Shown in pieces: positions 24,210-33,947 of a stretch of DNA of 64,000 bases (its first letter is position 1; each line of letters starts with the position of its first letter). Under the pieces are notes generated by a model. It was given only the letters and a program-made list of their open reading frames with translations, was not told the origin of the DNA and searched no databases. The stretch is from DASUBV01 sp035763085 (GTDB lineage Bacteria; Actinomycetota; Actinomycetes; Streptosporangiales; Streptosporangiaceae): assembly GCA_035763085.1 (NCBI GenBank), contig DASUBV010000339.1, forward strand, positions 1-64,000, given 5' to 3'. A program made the position numbers and the translations under genes.

Positions 24210-24239
24210 CCGGCCACGCGCTGCCGCATCGTTGACGGC

Positions 24240-25532
24240 ATGTCCACGGAGATCCGCATGGTCAAGCCCGACGAAATGGCTGACTACCTGAAGGTACTGC
24301 CGTACGCCAACGGCCTGCCGCACTGGGAGCCTTTCCCGGCCGCATGGCACGCCGGGCCGGAGGCATGGCCGCAGCCCAACGCGCCTGCCTCACCAGCGCA
24401 ACTGGAGGCCTGGGCCGACGAAATCCTGCTGGCAAGCCACTTCCACCCGCAGGCCGCCTTCGCCGACGGTCGCATCGTAGGCGGCTCGGCCATGATCAGC
24501 TTCGAGATCACCGTGCCCGGAAACCGGCAAGTGCCGCTGGGCGGGGTCACGTCGACAGCGGTGGTCGCCACCCACCGGCGCCGGGGCCTGCTGCGCCAGA
24601 TGATGCAGGCCATGCTCGACGAGGCACGCGAGCGCGGAGAGCCGCTGGCCGGGCTGAGCGCGAGCGAGGGCTCAATCTACGGCCGCTACGGCTACGGGCC
24701 GGCCACCCGGCGTACCCGGTGGGAGATCGAGCGCACCCAGGCGCGGTTCCGCACCCCGCGCGCACCTGACGGCAGCCTTGAGATCACCGACGCGGAAACC
24801 GCGAGGCACGCCTGGCGCGCCGTCCATGACACCGTCCGCGTCAGCCGCGCCGGCGAACTGTCAGCGACGCCGGACAACTGGTCAGGCCTGAACGACACCT
24901 CCAGCGGCCCGGCAGGCCCGCTGCGCTACCTCGTTCATCGCGATCCTGACGGGTCCATCGACGGAGTGGCGAACTACCGGCTCCCCTGGTCACCCCGGAC
25001 CGAGGAGGCCGGCACGCTTGTCGTCGAGGCGCTGCAGGCCGCCAGCGACGATGCCTACCACGCCATGTGGCAGCTGCTCCTCGACTTCGACCTGACGCGG
25101 AAGGTCGTCGCCGCGCCCCGTCCCAGCGACGAGCCACTGCGCTGGATGCTTGACAACCCCCGCGCAATGCGCGTGACCCGGCAGTCCGACAGCCTGTGGA
25201 TCCGACTGCTGGACGTCCGGACCGCTCTCCAGGCCCGCGCCTACGACACCGGCGGGACAATCGTGCTCGGGATCGACTCCGACCCCATGTGCCCGGGCAA
25301 CGAGGGCTCGTGGAGACTCGACGGCGGCCCAGACGGCGCCGTCTGCACACGGGTCACGACCACCCCCGACCTGATGATCGATCTCCAGGCTCTCGGCTCG
25401 CTCTACCTGGGAGGGATGTCCGCCGCACTGCTGGCCAGCGCGGGGCGGATCCACGGTGACCGCAAGTACGTCAACCTGCTCTCCCGCATGTTCCGGACCG
25501 ATCCAGAACCGTTCAACACATTCGTCTTCTGA
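24240..25532 (+). CDS. Eis-like GNAT N-acetyltransferase
   Basis: A 430-aa enhanced-intracellular-survival-type acetyltransferase with three parts: an N-terminal GNAT fold, a second GNAT-like region and a C-terminal SCP2-like domain. The acetyl-CoA site is VVATHRRRGLLRQMM (about residues 104-118). ASEGSIYGRYGYGPATRR is the typical Eis segment, and the protein ends with the conserved terminal carboxylate region NTFVF. Eis proteins acetylate amines, including aminoglycosides and protein lysines. There is no ribosome binding site in the 30-base divergent gap. The neighbouring ArsR-like regulator probably controls it. Confidence 0.88.
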   Translation: MSTEIRMVKPDEMADYLKVLPYANGLPHWEPFPAAWHAGPEAWPQPNAPASPAQLEAWADEILLASHFHPQAAFADGRIVGGSAMISFEITVPGNRQVPLGGVTSTAVVATHRRRGLLRQMMQAMLDEARERGEPLAGLSASEGSIYGRYGYGPATRRTRWEIERTQARFRTPRAPDGSLEITDAETARHAWRAVHDTVRVSRAGELSATPDNWSGLNDTSSGPAGPLRYLVHRDPDGSIDGVANYRLPWSPRTEEAGTLVVEALQAASDDAYHAMWQLLLDFDLTRKVVAAPRPSDEPLRWMLDNPRAMRVTRQSDSLWIRLLDVRTALQARAYDTGGTIVLGIDSDPMCPGNEGSWRLDGGPDGAVCTRVTTTPDLMIDLQALGSLYLGGMSAALLASAGRIHGDRKYVNLLSRMFRTDPEPFNTFVF

Positions 25533-25717
25533 GCCAAGGCGAATGTGGGGAGCCGACCCGTGCATGGTCCGGATGCCGGGGATCTCCCTCGACGCGGATC
25601 AGATCCTCGACCATGCCAGGCAGGCTGCCGACCGACACGAGCCGGGCGACTACCACCCCCGCGGAGCCCACGTCCACAGGCGTGCGGTCAACGAGCTGGT
25701 CGCGTGGCCGCTGACAT

Positions 25718-26887
25718 CTATTTCAGGAGCTGACGGGCCATCACGACGCGCTGGATCTGGTTGGTGCCCTCGTAGATCTGGGTGATCTTGGCGTCGCGCA
25801 TCATCCGCTCCACCGGGTAGTCGCTGACATACCCGTAACCGCCGAGCAGCTGGACCGCGTCGGTGGTGACCTCCATCGCCACGTCGGAGGCGAAGCACTT
25901 GCAGGCCGACGACATGAACGTCAGGTCCGGCACTGACTCGCCCGACATGGCGCGCTCAGAGCGGGCCGCGGCGGCGTAGGTGAGCTGCCGGGCCGCCTCC
26001 ACCTTCATGGCCATGTCGGCCAGCATGAACTGGATGCCCTGGAACTCGGCGATGGCCTTGCCGAACTGGCGGCGCTCCTTGACGTACCCGGTGGCATAGT
26101 CCAGCGCGCCCTGGGCGATGCCGAGGGCCTGCGCGGCGATGGTGATGCGAGTGTGGTCGAGCGTGGCCAGCGCGGTGCGGAACCCGCTGCCCTCGGCCCC
26201 GATCATCCGGTCGGCCGGGATAGTGCAGTTGTCGAAGTACAGCTCGCGGGTGGGCGAGCCCTTGATGCCGAGCTTGTGCTCCAGGGCCCCGAACGAGAAG
26301 CCCGCATCGCCGTCCTCGACCACGAACGCGGAGATCCCGCCGGCCCCGGCGCCAGGCTCGGTGACGGCCATCACGGTGTAGAGCTTCGAGACCCCGGCGT
26401 TGGTGATCCACCGCTTGGCGCCGTTGAGGACGTAGCTGTCCCCGTCGCGGACCGCGCGGGTCTTCATCGCCGCGGCGTCCGAGCCGGCATCGGGCTCTGA
26501 CAGCGCGTACGAGATCATCGCCTCGCCGCTGGCCACCCGCGGCAGGTAGCGCTGCTTGAGATCCTCCGAGCCTGACAGCAGCAGCGGCACGGTACCCAGC
26601 TTGTTGACCGCCGGGATTAGCGAGGACGACGCGCAGGCCCGGGCGACTTCCTCGATCACGATCACGGTGGCGATCGCGTCGGCCCCGGCGCCGCCGTACT
26701 GCTCGGGGATGTGCACCGCGTGCAGGTCGTTCTTGACCAGGGCGTCGTGGGCGTCGGAGGGGAACTCCGGGGTCTGGTCCACCTTGGCCGCGTGCGGCGC
26801 GATCTTCTCGTCGGCTAGCTGACGCACCGCCGCGCGGAGCGCCTGGTGCTCCTCGGTCAGCGCGAACGCCGGGGAATCTGAGCTCAT
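25718..26887 (-). CDS. Acyl-CoA dehydrogenase
   Basis: A 389-aa FAD-dependent acyl-CoA dehydrogenase of normal length. Signatures include YALSEPDAGSDAAAMKTRA (FAD/substrate site) and the C-terminal QLLGGYGYVSDYPVERMMRDAKITQIYEGTNQIQR region (QLLGGYGYVSDYPVERMMRD, then IYEGTNQIQR) with the active-site base Glu in YEGTNQ. It oxidises acyl-CoA thioesters to enoyl-CoA in beta-oxidation or branched-chain amino-acid breakdown. The ATG at 26887 overlaps the complementary strand with an in-frame ATG of the divergent methyltransferase; that gene more likely starts later at 26970. The rest of the long upstream frame is antisense and discarded. Confidence 0.93.
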   Translation of the reverse strand: MSSDSPAFALTEEHQALRAAVRQLADEKIAPHAAKVDQTPEFPSDAHDALVKNDLHAVHIPEQYGGAGADAIATVIVIEEVARACASSSLIPAVNKLGTVPLLLSGSEDLKQRYLPRVASGEAMISYALSEPDAGSDAAAMKTRAVRDGDSYVLNGAKRWITNAGVSKLYTVMAVTEPGAGAGGISAFVVEDGDAGFSFGALEHKLGIKGSPTRELYFDNCTIPADRMIGAEGSGFRTALATLDHTRITIAAQALGIAQGALDYATGYVKERRQFGKAIAEFQGIQFMLADMAMKVEAARQLTYAAAARSERAMSGESVPDLTFMSSACKCFASDVAMEVTTDAVQLLGGYGYVSDYPVERMMRDAKITQIYEGTNQIQRVVMARQLLK

Positions 26888-26969
26888 GCCCTCGATGGTA
26901 GGAGCAAGCCGCATTGGCCCCAAGACCGCCTTGCCTGCTCCCGCCGGCACCCCCGCGTACGCTGGCCCG

Positions 26970-28235
26970 GTGACGGACGGGCCCGGGGTAGCGGCCGCCG
27001 GCGCCCTGCTGTCGGCCGCCGGCCAGGAGCTGCTGGGCCGGCTCCGCGGGCAGGAGGTCACGCCCGGCCGCGCGCTGGTGCTGACCAGGGACCTGCGCCG
27101 GGAGTACCCGGCCGAGCTGGTCGCGGCCGCGCTCACCCAGCAGTCACTGCGGATGAGCGGCCGGGCCAAGTTCAGCCGGGCCGACGACATGCTGTTCACC
27201 CGCGCCGGGCTGGAGCAGGCCAGTTCCGAGCTGGCCGCCACGCACAGCGCCGCCCGGCTGGCACCGTTCCGGACCGTTGCCGACCTGTGCTGCGGGATCG
27301 GCGGGAACCTGACCGCGCTCGCCGCCGGGGCCGCGGACACACCGCCGGGGCGCCGCCTCATCGCCGTCGACCGCGACATCGCCAGCCTGGAATTCGCCCG
27401 GCATAACGCAACGGCCAGGGGCGCGGCTAGCCCCGTCCGGCCGGTCTGCGCCGACGTGCGGGAATTCGTGGCCGCAGTGCCGCCGCGCCAGGTGGACGCG
27501 GTGTTCGTCGACCCGGCGCGGCGCGCAGGTGACCGGCGGCTGCGCGCCGGGGTGAGCGAGCCGCCCATGGACTGGTGCCTCAGCCTGGCCGGGTGGGCCC
27601 CGGCCGTGTGCGTCAAGGCGGCTCCGGGGCTGCCCCGCGAGCTGGTCCCGGCCGGCTGGGAGGCCGAGTTCCTGGCCATCGGGCGCGGGCTGAAGGAGGC
27701 GCTGCTGTGGTCGCCGGCGCTGGCCTCAGCACCGCGGCGGGCCACGATCCTGCCGGGCGGGTCCGCCGCCGCGCCCGGCGGCGACGCCCGCGCGGCGCAC
27801 ACCCTTACTCCCGAGCCGGGGCCGCCGGTGCCGGTCGGGCCGCCCGGCGAGTTCCTGCTCGACCCGAACCCGGCGGTGACCAGGGCCGGCCTGGTCGAGG
27901 ACCTGGCCCGCCGCATCGGCGCCTGGAAGATCGACCCGATGATCGCGTTCCTGGCGGCCGACCGGGCGGTCAGCTCGCCGTTCGCCCGGACGCTGCGGGT
28001 GCTGGAGTCGATGCCGTGGAACGAGAAGAAGGCTGCGCGTCGCCTGCGCGAGCTGGGCATCGGGTCAGCAGACATCCGCCGCCGCGGGCTGGCCGGGGAT
28101 GTGGAGCTGATCCGGCGACGGCTGGGCCTGCGGGGTGAGGGCAGCGCGGTGATCGTGCTGACCCGGCGGGAGGACCGGCCGTGGGGCCTGATCTGCGCGC
28201 CGGCCGGGCAGGACCGGCGGGACGCGCGAGGCTAG
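26970..28235 (+). CDS. Class I SAM methyltransferase with THUMP-like C-terminal domain
   Basis: A 421-aa protein. The SAM-binding motif is VADLCCGIGGNLTAL (about residues 97-111), followed by acidic RLIAVDRDIASLEFARHNA and the catalytic-strand motif VFVDPARR (DPAR resembles the RNA cap guanine-N2 methyltransferase type). The C-terminal third, from about 290, matches the THUMP-like module often attached to these proteins. An rRNA or tRNA base methylation role is likely but unproven. The GTG at 26970 follows TACGCT (26958-26963) by six bases, a leaderless pattern; the in-frame ATG at 26886 overlaps the divergent gene start. Confidence 0.85.
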   Translation: MTDGPGVAAAGALLSAAGQELLGRLRGQEVTPGRALVLTRDLRREYPAELVAAALTQQSLRMSGRAKFSRADDMLFTRAGLEQASSELAATHSAARLAPFRTVADLCCGIGGNLTALAAGAADTPPGRRLIAVDRDIASLEFARHNATARGAASPVRPVCADVREFVAAVPPRQVDAVFVDPARRAGDRRLRAGVSEPPMDWCLSLAGWAPAVCVKAAPGLPRELVPAGWEAEFLAIGRGLKEALLWSPALASAPRRATILPGGSAAAPGGDARAAHTLTPEPGPPVPVGPPGEFLLDPNPAVTRAGLVEDLARRIGAWKIDPMIAFLAADRAVSSPFARTLRVLESMPWNEKKAARRLRELGIGSADIRRRGLAGDVELIRRRLGLRGEGSAVIVLTRREDRPWGLICAPAGQDRRDARG

Positions 28236-28321
28236 CGCCGCGGCTTCACCGGGCATGACCGGCGGGAGGGGCCGGACTGGCCTGCGCCAGCCTCGTTAGG
28301 GATAACCCCGGAAGACGGCGG

Positions 28322-28888
28322 TCAGGTCCGGTCCTCGAACTGGCCGGACGAACCGGGAACGGGGCCGGGCGGGGTGCCGTCAGGCCCGGGCCGCAGCCGG
28401 GCGCGCAGGGCCTCGCCTTTGCGCTCGGCGGCCTGGCGCAGTTCTTCCTGGAAGGCGACGATCCTGCCGTGCAGGGCGGGGTCGCCGACGCCGAGCATCC
28501 GGACGGCCAGCAGCCCGGCGTTGCGCGCGGCGCCGACGGCCACGGTCGCGACGGGGATGCCGGCCGGCATCTGGACGATGGACAGCAGCGAGTCCAGGCC
28601 GTCGAGATGAGCCAGCGGCACGGGCACGCCGATGACCGGCAGCGGGGTGACCGATGCCAGCATGCCGGGCAGGTGCGCGGCGCCGCCGGCCCCCGCGATG
28701 ATGACCCGGATGCCCCGGCCGGCCGCGGCGGTGCCGTAGGCGATCATGTCGCGCGGCATCCGGTGCGCGGAGACGACGTCGGCCTCCCAGGGCACGCCGA
28801 ACTCTTCCAGCGCAGTCGTCGCGGCCTCCATGACGGGCCAGTCGGAGTCACTGCCCATGACGACGCTGACCTGTGGCTGACTGGTCAT
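28322..28888 (-). CDS. purE: N5-carboxyaminoimidazole ribonucleotide mutase
   Basis: A 188-aa class I PurE that converts N5-CAIR to CAIR in purine synthesis. GSDSDWPVM (12-20), the active-site SAHRMP (40-45) and the GAGGAAHLPGM loop are intact. The last about 30 residues are a Pro/Gly-rich tail. The ATG overlaps the purK stop by four bases (ATGA), so PurK and PurE are made together from one message. Cytoplasmic octamer by family. Confidence 0.95.
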   Translation of the reverse strand: MTSQPQVSVVMGSDSDWPVMEAATTALEEFGVPWEADVVSAHRMPRDMIAYGTAAAGRGIRVIIAGAGGAAHLPGMLASVTPLPVIGVPVPLAHLDGLDSLLSIVQMPAGIPVATVAVGAARNAGLLAVRMLGVGDPALHGRIVAFQEELRQAAERKGEALRARLRPGPDGTPPGPVPGSSGQFEDRT

Positions 28889-30132
28889 GACGCTTCCTCC
28901 CCGGTCGCAGCGGGCGCCGCGGCTGACCCGTCGAGGCCGGGCTCACCGGGCAGGGTCTCGTCCTCGACGCAGTTGGCCAGGTAACTGGCCGCCCGGCGGG
29001 CACGGGCGGTGACGTCGGCCAGGTCGGTGCCCGCGACTGTGACGTGCCCGACCTTCCGGCCGGCCCGCACCTGCTTGCCGTAGAAGTGCACCTTGACGCC
29101 GGGATCGAGGGCCATCACGTGGACCAGGCCCTCGCGCAGGTCGGGCTCGCTGCCGCCGAGGATGTTCTCCATCACCACGACCGGGGCCACCGGCGCGGTG
29201 GAGCCTAGCGGGAGGTTCAGGACGGCCCGCAGGTGCTGCTCGAACTGGGAGGTGACCGAGCCGTCCATGGTCCAGTGCCCGCTGTTGTGCGGGCGCATGG
29301 CCACCTCATTGACCAGCAGCCCGGCGCTGGTCTCAAACAACTCGACGGCGAGCAAGCCGGTGACGTCGAACTCGGCGGCCAGCCGCAGGCCGAGCCACTG
29401 GGCCTGGGCGGCGATGCCCGGCGACAGGCCGGGAGCGGGGGCGATGACCTCGCGGCAGATCCCGTCGCGCTGGACGGTCTGCACCACGGGGTAGGCGGCG
29501 CCCTGACGGCTGGCCGACCGCGCGACCAGGATGGCCAGCTCCCGCTCGAAGGCCACGAACTCCTCGGCGATCAGCCCGATGCCGTGATCCAGGACCTCCT
29601 GCGCCTGCTGCGGGGTCCGGCACACCCAGACGCCCTTGCCGTCGTAGCCGCCGGAGATGGCCTTGAGCACCACGGGCCAGCCCGCCTGCGCGGCGAAGGC
29701 CTCGACGCCGGCCAGGCCGGTCACCGAGGTGAACCGCGGGCAGGCGATGCCCAGGCCGCTGACCCGCTCGCGCATGGCCAGCTTGTCCTGGGCGAAGCGC
29801 AGCGCCTGGCCGCCGGGCCGCACGGCCGTCCCGGCCTGCTCCACGGCGGTGATGAGGCCGGCGGGCACGTGCTCGTGATCGAAGGTCAGCACGTCGCAGG
29901 CGCTGGCGAAGCTGAGCAGGTCGGCGCGGTCTCGGTAGTCACCCAGCACGGTATGGGCGCAGACCTGGGCGGCACTCTCGTCGGCGCTGGCGGCCAGCAC
30001 CCGGAACTCGATGCCCAGGGCCACGGCCGCCGCGCTGGTCATCCGGGCCAGCTGGCCGCCGCCGACCATCCCGACCACCGGCGGGCCCGGCACGGCAGCG
30101 GCGTCAGCGGCGGTGTCCGCGAAATCCTTCAC
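28885..30132 (-). CDS. purK: 5-(carboxyamino)imidazole ribonucleotide synthase
   Basis: A 415-aa ATP-grasp enzyme making N5-CAIR from AIR, bicarbonate and ATP. The N-terminal GMVGGGQLARM is the PurK signature. The ATP-grasp region includes PVVLKAISGGYDGKGV, EEFVAFERELAILVARS, and VNEVAMRPHNSGHWTMDG. A short extension (residues 1-17) precedes the core. The GTG at 30132 lies six bases after TAGGCT (30144-30139 on the minus strand), so the purKE message is probably leaderless. It overlaps purE by four bases. Confidence 0.95.
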   Translation of the reverse strand: MKDFADTAADAAAVPGPPVVGMVGGGQLARMTSAAAVALGIEFRVLAASADESAAQVCAHTVLGDYRDRADLLSFASACDVLTFDHEHVPAGLITAVEQAGTAVRPGGQALRFAQDKLAMRERVSGLGIACPRFTSVTGLAGVEAFAAQAGWPVVLKAISGGYDGKGVWVCRTPQQAQEVLDHGIGLIAEEFVAFERELAILVARSASRQGAAYPVVQTVQRDGICREVIAPAPGLSPGIAAQAQWLGLRLAAEFDVTGLLAVELFETSAGLLVNEVAMRPHNSGHWTMDGSVTSQFEQHLRAVLNLPLGSTAPVAPVVVMENILGGSEPDLREGLVHVMALDPGVKVHFYGKQVRAGRKVGHVTVAGTDLADVTARARRAASYLANCVEDETLPGEPGLDGSAAAPAATGEEAS

Positions 30133-30185
30133 CGCCGTAGCCTATGGCGTCATTACGCTGCTCAGCCCTCCCCCCTGGGTCCCGG

Positions 30186-30300
30186 GCGGCGCCCCGGACC
30201 GGGGTTCCAGGGCGTGAACCCTCGGGCCGGCGCTGCCGGGGGCGCGGGGCGCCCGACTGGGGGTTCCGCTGGGTGACCCCCTGAGCCGGCACTGCCCGCC
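30186..30300. repeat. Two imperfect tandem copies of a GC-rich hairpin repeat
   Basis: Copies of about 59 bp centre on GGGGTTCC at 30201-30208 and 30260-30267. Each continues with a G-rich stretch, GTGAACCC or GTGACCCC, and an (A/G)GCCGGC(A/G)CTGCC tail, and each can fold into hairpins. They fill the gap between the histidine kinase stop and purK promoter. A related copy lies near 34527. Likely a dispersed intergenic repeat that also serves as terminator. Confidence 0.65.
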
Positions 30301-31575
30301 CTACGCGGGGCCGCTGACGGCGGGGCGGGACGGCGGGTCGGAGGTGCCGTGCGGCAGGAACAGGGCGAACACGGCCGGGCGCGGCCGGACCAGGACCACC
30401 TGGCCGCCGTCGGCCGCGGCGATGGTCCGGGCCAGGGCTAGCCCCAGGCCGGTGCCGCCGGGCGACCCGCTGACGCTCCGCTCGAAGATCCGCGGCACCA
30501 GCTCGGGGGGCACGCCGGGCCCCTCGTCGCGGACCTCCACCACCACCGAGCGCCGGGTCTGCGAGGTGCGGATGGTCACCACGCCGGAGCCGTGCACCAG
30601 GGCGTTGTCCAGCAGCGTGGCGATGACCTGCGATGCGCCGCCGGGCGTGGCGTAGGCGCACAGGCCCTTGGTGCCGGTGACCTCGAGCTTGCGGTTCACC
30701 CGGCGGAAGGCCGGCTCCCACTCCACGACCTGCTGGGCGACGATCTCGTCCACGCTGGCCAGCGACGGAGCGCCGGTGATGGTCCGGCGGGCGCGGCCCA
30801 GCAGCTGGCTGACCACCTCGGCCAGCCGCTCAGTCTGGGCCAGCGCCGCTGCGCCCTCCTCGCGCACCACGTCCGGGTAGTCAGCCGCCGCGACCATCTC
30901 CTCCAGCCGCATGGACAGCGCGGTCAGCGGGGTGCGGAGCTGATGCGAGGCATCGACGGCAAAATCGCGCTCGGCCGACAGCAGGTCGGTGATGCGCTGC
31001 GCGGAGCCGTCCAGGCCCTCGGCGACCCGGTCCAGTTCCTGGACGCCGTACCGGCGTCCCAGCGGCCGGGCGTCACCCGAGCCCAGTCTGTCGGCGGCCC
31101 GGGCGAGTTCTTCCATCGGCCGGGCCAGGCGTCTGGCCTGGAACAGCGCCAGGATGACGGCGACGACCACGGCGAGCAGGGCCAGCGAGCCGATCAGCAG
31201 CAGCGCGCCCCACACCTTGCCCGAGACGAAGGCGTCGTCGGCCTCGACGGTGACGGAGAAGTCTGTGGTGGCGGCGGAGGCGGTGATGGTGTGCCGCCCG
31301 GGCGGCCGGTCACCGAACCGCAGCAGCGGCCCGCCATCCTGACGAATCAGCACGTACCGGTCCGACACCGAGCGCGCTATCTGCTCCACGCCCGGCGGCA
31401 GCCCGGCGTTCACCCGCTCCTGCAGGCCGCGGGCCAGCGTGGCTGCGTCCCGGCTGAGCTGGTCAGTTGCCTCGCTGACCTGGAGCCGGCTCAGCACGAA
31501 TGCCAGCGGCAGGCCGAGCAGCAAGACTGCCACGACGGCGACTGCCAGCGTCGAGATCAGCAGCCTGCGCTGCAT
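30301..31575 (-). CDS. Two-component sensor histidine kinase (HAMP, HisKA)
   Basis: A 424-aa membrane kinase. Transmembrane helices lie at about residues 8-29 and 121-146, flanking a small extracytoplasmic sensor domain of roughly 90 residues. A HAMP domain follows (to about 200). The phosphorylated histidine is His211 in DASHQLRTPLTAL, and the ATPase region has N, G1 and G2 boxes (LLDNALVHG, VEVRDEGPGVP, GGTGLGLALAR). The small sensor domain gives no clue to the signal. The response regulator gene lies 50 bases upstream in the same direction. Confidence 0.92.
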   Translation of the reverse strand: MQRRLLISTLAVAVVAVLLLGLPLAFVLSRLQVSEATDQLSRDAATLARGLQERVNAGLPPGVEQIARSVSDRYVLIRQDGGPLLRFGDRPPGRHTITASAATTDFSVTVEADDAFVSGKVWGALLLIGSLALLAVVVAVILALFQARRLARPMEELARAADRLGSGDARPLGRRYGVQELDRVAEGLDGSAQRITDLLSAERDFAVDASHQLRTPLTALSMRLEEMVAAADYPDVVREEGAAALAQTERLAEVVSQLLGRARRTITGAPSLASVDEIVAQQVVEWEPAFRRVNRKLEVTGTKGLCAYATPGGASQVIATLLDNALVHGSGVVTIRTSQTRRSVVVEVRDEGPGVPPELVPRIFERSVSGSPGGTGLGLALARTIAAADGGQVVLVRPRPAVFALFLPHGTSDPPSRPAVSGPA

Positions 31576-31625
31576 GGCCTGGTCCCTACGTCTCCTGGCG
31601 CATCGTCAGGGCCGCGCGAGGGCAG

Positions 31626-32297
31626 TCACTCACCGCGCTCGAAGCGGAACCCGACACCACGCACGGTGGTGATGAACCGCGGGCTGTGCGCGTCATCGCC
31701 CAGCTTGCGGCGCAGCCAGGATACGTGCATGTCCAGGGTCTTGGTGGAGCCCCACCACTTGCTGTCCCAGACCTGGCGCATGATCTGCTCGCGGGTCACC
31801 ACCTTCCCTGCCTCGGCCACCAGCAGCGCCAGGAGGTCGAACTCCTTGGAGGTCAGCTCGATCTCCTCGTCGCCGAGCCAGGCGCGGCGGGCGTCGGTGT
31901 CGATCCGGACGCCCTGCACCACCTTGGTCTCCGAGGCGCCCCGGCGCAGCAGCGCGCGGACCCGGGCAAGCAGCTCGGCCAGCCGGAACGGCTTGGTCAC
32001 GTAGTCGTCGGCGCCCGCGTCCAGGCCGATGACCGTATCGACCTCGTCGGCGCGGGCAGTGAGGATCAGCACGGGGACCGACTGGCCCGCCGAGCGGATG
32101 CGGCGGCAGACCTCCAGCCCGTCGAGCCGGGGCAGGCCGATGTCCAGCACGATGAGGTCGATCCCGCCGGCGCGGGCGGCCTCGAGCGTGCCAGGCCCGT
32201 CGGCGGCGACCCCTACCTCGTAGCCCTCGCGGCGCAGCGCGCGGGCCAGCGGCTCAGAGATCGCCGGGTCATCTTCGGCAAGCAGAACGCTGGTCAT
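31626..32297 (-). CDS. OmpR/PhoB-family response regulator
   Basis: A 223-aa DNA-binding response regulator. The receiver domain (1-117) has acidic Glu8/Asp9/Asp10, the phosphoacceptor Asp52 (IVLDIGLPRLDG) and Lys in YVTKPF. The winged-helix domain includes LTSKEFDLLALLVAEAGKVV and HVSWLRRKLGDD. It works with the kinase encoded just downstream. No signal is known; linkage to purine genes is probably incidental. Confidence 0.94.
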   Translation of the reverse strand: MTSVLLAEDDPAISEPLARALRREGYEVGVAADGPGTLEAARAGGIDLIVLDIGLPRLDGLEVCRRIRSAGQSVPVLILTARADEVDTVIGLDAGADDYVTKPFRLAELLARVRALLRRGASETKVVQGVRIDTDARRAWLGDEEIELTSKEFDLLALLVAEAGKVVTREQIMRQVWDSKWWGSTKTLDMHVSWLRRKLGDDAHSPRFITTVRGVGFRFERGE

Positions 32298-32357
32298 GCC
32301 TCGATCGTAAGGCGACTGGAGAGCATTTCCTGCTCACTACACGCTGCAACGCCCAAG

Positions 32358-33947
32358 TCACACCGGCGTCACGCCGTGCCGGCGCCGGGAGAAGTCCCGG
32401 TTTTTGCCCCGCGCGGCGGCGAACCGGCGGACCAGCTGGGCGCGCAGGTCCTCGGGCTCGACGATGTCGTCCACGACCAGTTCCCCGGCCAGCCGCAGGA
32501 CATCGATGTCTGCCTCGTACTCGGTGCGCAGCCGCTGGGTAAGCTCGGCCCGCTCAGCCTCGTCGGTCACGGCCGCCAGCCGGTTGAAGTACACCGCGTT
32601 GACGGCGGCCTCCGCGCCCATCACCGCGATCTTGGCGGTCGGCAGGGCGAGGGTGGCGTCCGGCTCGAAGCCGGGCCCGGCCATCGCGTACAGGCCCGCG
32701 CCGTAGGCCTTGCGGACTACCACGCAGATCTTCGGCACGGTGGCCTCGGACACCGCGCTGATCATCTTGGCCCCGTGCCGGATGATGCCCTGCTTCTCCA
32801 CGGCCGTCCCGACCATGAAGCCCGGCACGTCGGCCAGGAACAGCAGCGGCACGCTGAAGGCATCGCACAGCTGGATGAACCGGGTCGCCTTGTCGGCGGA
32901 GTCGACGAACAGGACACCGCCCTTGAACATGGGATTGCTGGCCACCACGCCGACCGGCTGGCCGTCCAGCCGGGCGAACCCGACGGTCAGCTCCCTGGCC
33001 CACAAGGCGTGCACCTCGAACAGCGAGCCCTCGTCGACCAGCCCGCGGATGTAGGCGCGCATGTCGAACGCGCGCCGCTCGCTGACCGGGACCATCGCCC
33101 GCAGGTCGGCCGGCCGGGGATCGCGGGCGGGTGCCGCGGGCGGCTGCTCGCGCCAGTTGCCGGGCAGGTAGGACAGGTAGTCACGGACCGCCGCCAGCGC
33201 CTCCTGCTCGGAGGCGGCCAGGTGATGCCCGACCCCGGACACCGTGCAGTGCATCCGGGCGCCGCCCATCTCCTCCAGCGTGGTCTGCTCCCGGACCACC
33301 ATCTCGACCATCCGCGGGCTGCCCAGGTACATCGAGGCGTTGCCCTCGACCATGGTCACGAAGTCGCAGAAGGCCGGGATGTAGGCGCCGCCCGCGGCCG
33401 ACGGGCCGAACAGCGCGCACACCTGCGGGATCGAGCCAGAGGCCCGGACCTGGGTGTGGAAGATCTTGCCGGCGCCGCGGCGGCCGGGGAACATCTGCAC
33501 CTGATCGGTGATCCGGGCGCCGGCCGAGTCGACCAGGTAGATCATCGGGATGCCGCGGTCGTAGGCCAGCTCGATGATGCGGATGATCTTCTCGACGGTC
33601 CGCGCGCCCCACGAGCCGGCCTTGACGGTCGAGTCGTTGGCCATCATGGCGACCGTCCGGCCGCCGACAGTCGCCGTCCCCGTGATCACCCCGTCGGCTG
33701 GCAGCCCGTCGGCCAGGACGTTGGCGAACGCGCCGTCCTCGGTGAAGCTGCCCTCATCGGCCAGCAGCGCGATGCGCTCGCGGGCGAACAGCTTGCCCTT
33801 GGCCGTGGCCGCCTCGTGATAGCGGGCGGCACCGCCCTGCTCAATCCTGGCCCGGACGCCGCCCAGCTCCGGATGGCCCTCTTCGCTCGGCGTGGCCGGC
33901 GACGCTGCCGGCCCGGCGCCTGCATGTTCTGCGGGTGCTTCGCTCAC
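32358..33947 (-). CDS. Acyl-CoA carboxylase carboxyltransferase (beta) subunit
   Basis: A 529-aa biotin-dependent carboxyltransferase. It moves CO2 from biotin to an acyl-CoA. Typical features are the N-terminal ARERIALLADEGSF, IYLVDSAGARI, the GPSAAGGAYIPAF oxyanion stretch and, in the C-half, FLADVPGFMVGT and RHGAKMISAVSEATVPK. The pattern (GARITDQVQMFPGRRGAGKIF, split as GARITDQVQMFPGRRG) resembles methylcrotonyl- or geranyl-type beta subunits more than PccB. With HMG-CoA lyase and enoyl-CoA hydratase just upstream in transcription, a role in leucine breakdown is likely. There is no biotin-carrying alpha subunit next to it; AccA at 45.9 kb could serve. It starts with GTG at 33947. Confidence 0.9.
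   Translation of the reverse strand: MSEAPAEHAGAGPAASPATPSEEGHPELGGVRARIEQGGAARYHEAATAKGKLFARERIALLADEGSFTEDGAFANVLADGLPADGVITGTATVGGRTVAMMANDSTVKAGSWGARTVEKIIRIIELAYDRGIPMIYLVDSAGARITDQVQMFPGRRGAGKIFHTQVRASGSIPQVCALFGPSAAGGAYIPAFCDFVTMVEGNASMYLGSPRMVEMVVREQTTLEEMGGARMHCTVSGVGHHLAASEQEALAAVRDYLSYLPGNWREQPPAAPARDPRPADLRAMVPVSERRAFDMRAYIRGLVDEGSLFEVHALWARELTVGFARLDGQPVGVVASNPMFKGGVLFVDSADKATRFIQLCDAFSVPLLFLADVPGFMVGTAVEKQGIIRHGAKMISAVSEATVPKICVVVRKAYGAGLYAMAGPGFEPDATLALPTAKIAVMGAEAAVNAVYFNRLAAVTDEAERAELTQRLRTEYEADIDVLRLAGELVVDDIVEPEDLRAQLVRRFAAARGKNRDFSRRRHGVTPV

Noticed and set aside
26886..26969. Earlier ATG start for the THUMP-like methyltransferase
   Set aside because: It overlaps the divergent acyl-CoA dehydrogenase start and lies upstream of a good -10 box placed six bases before the GTG at 26970.
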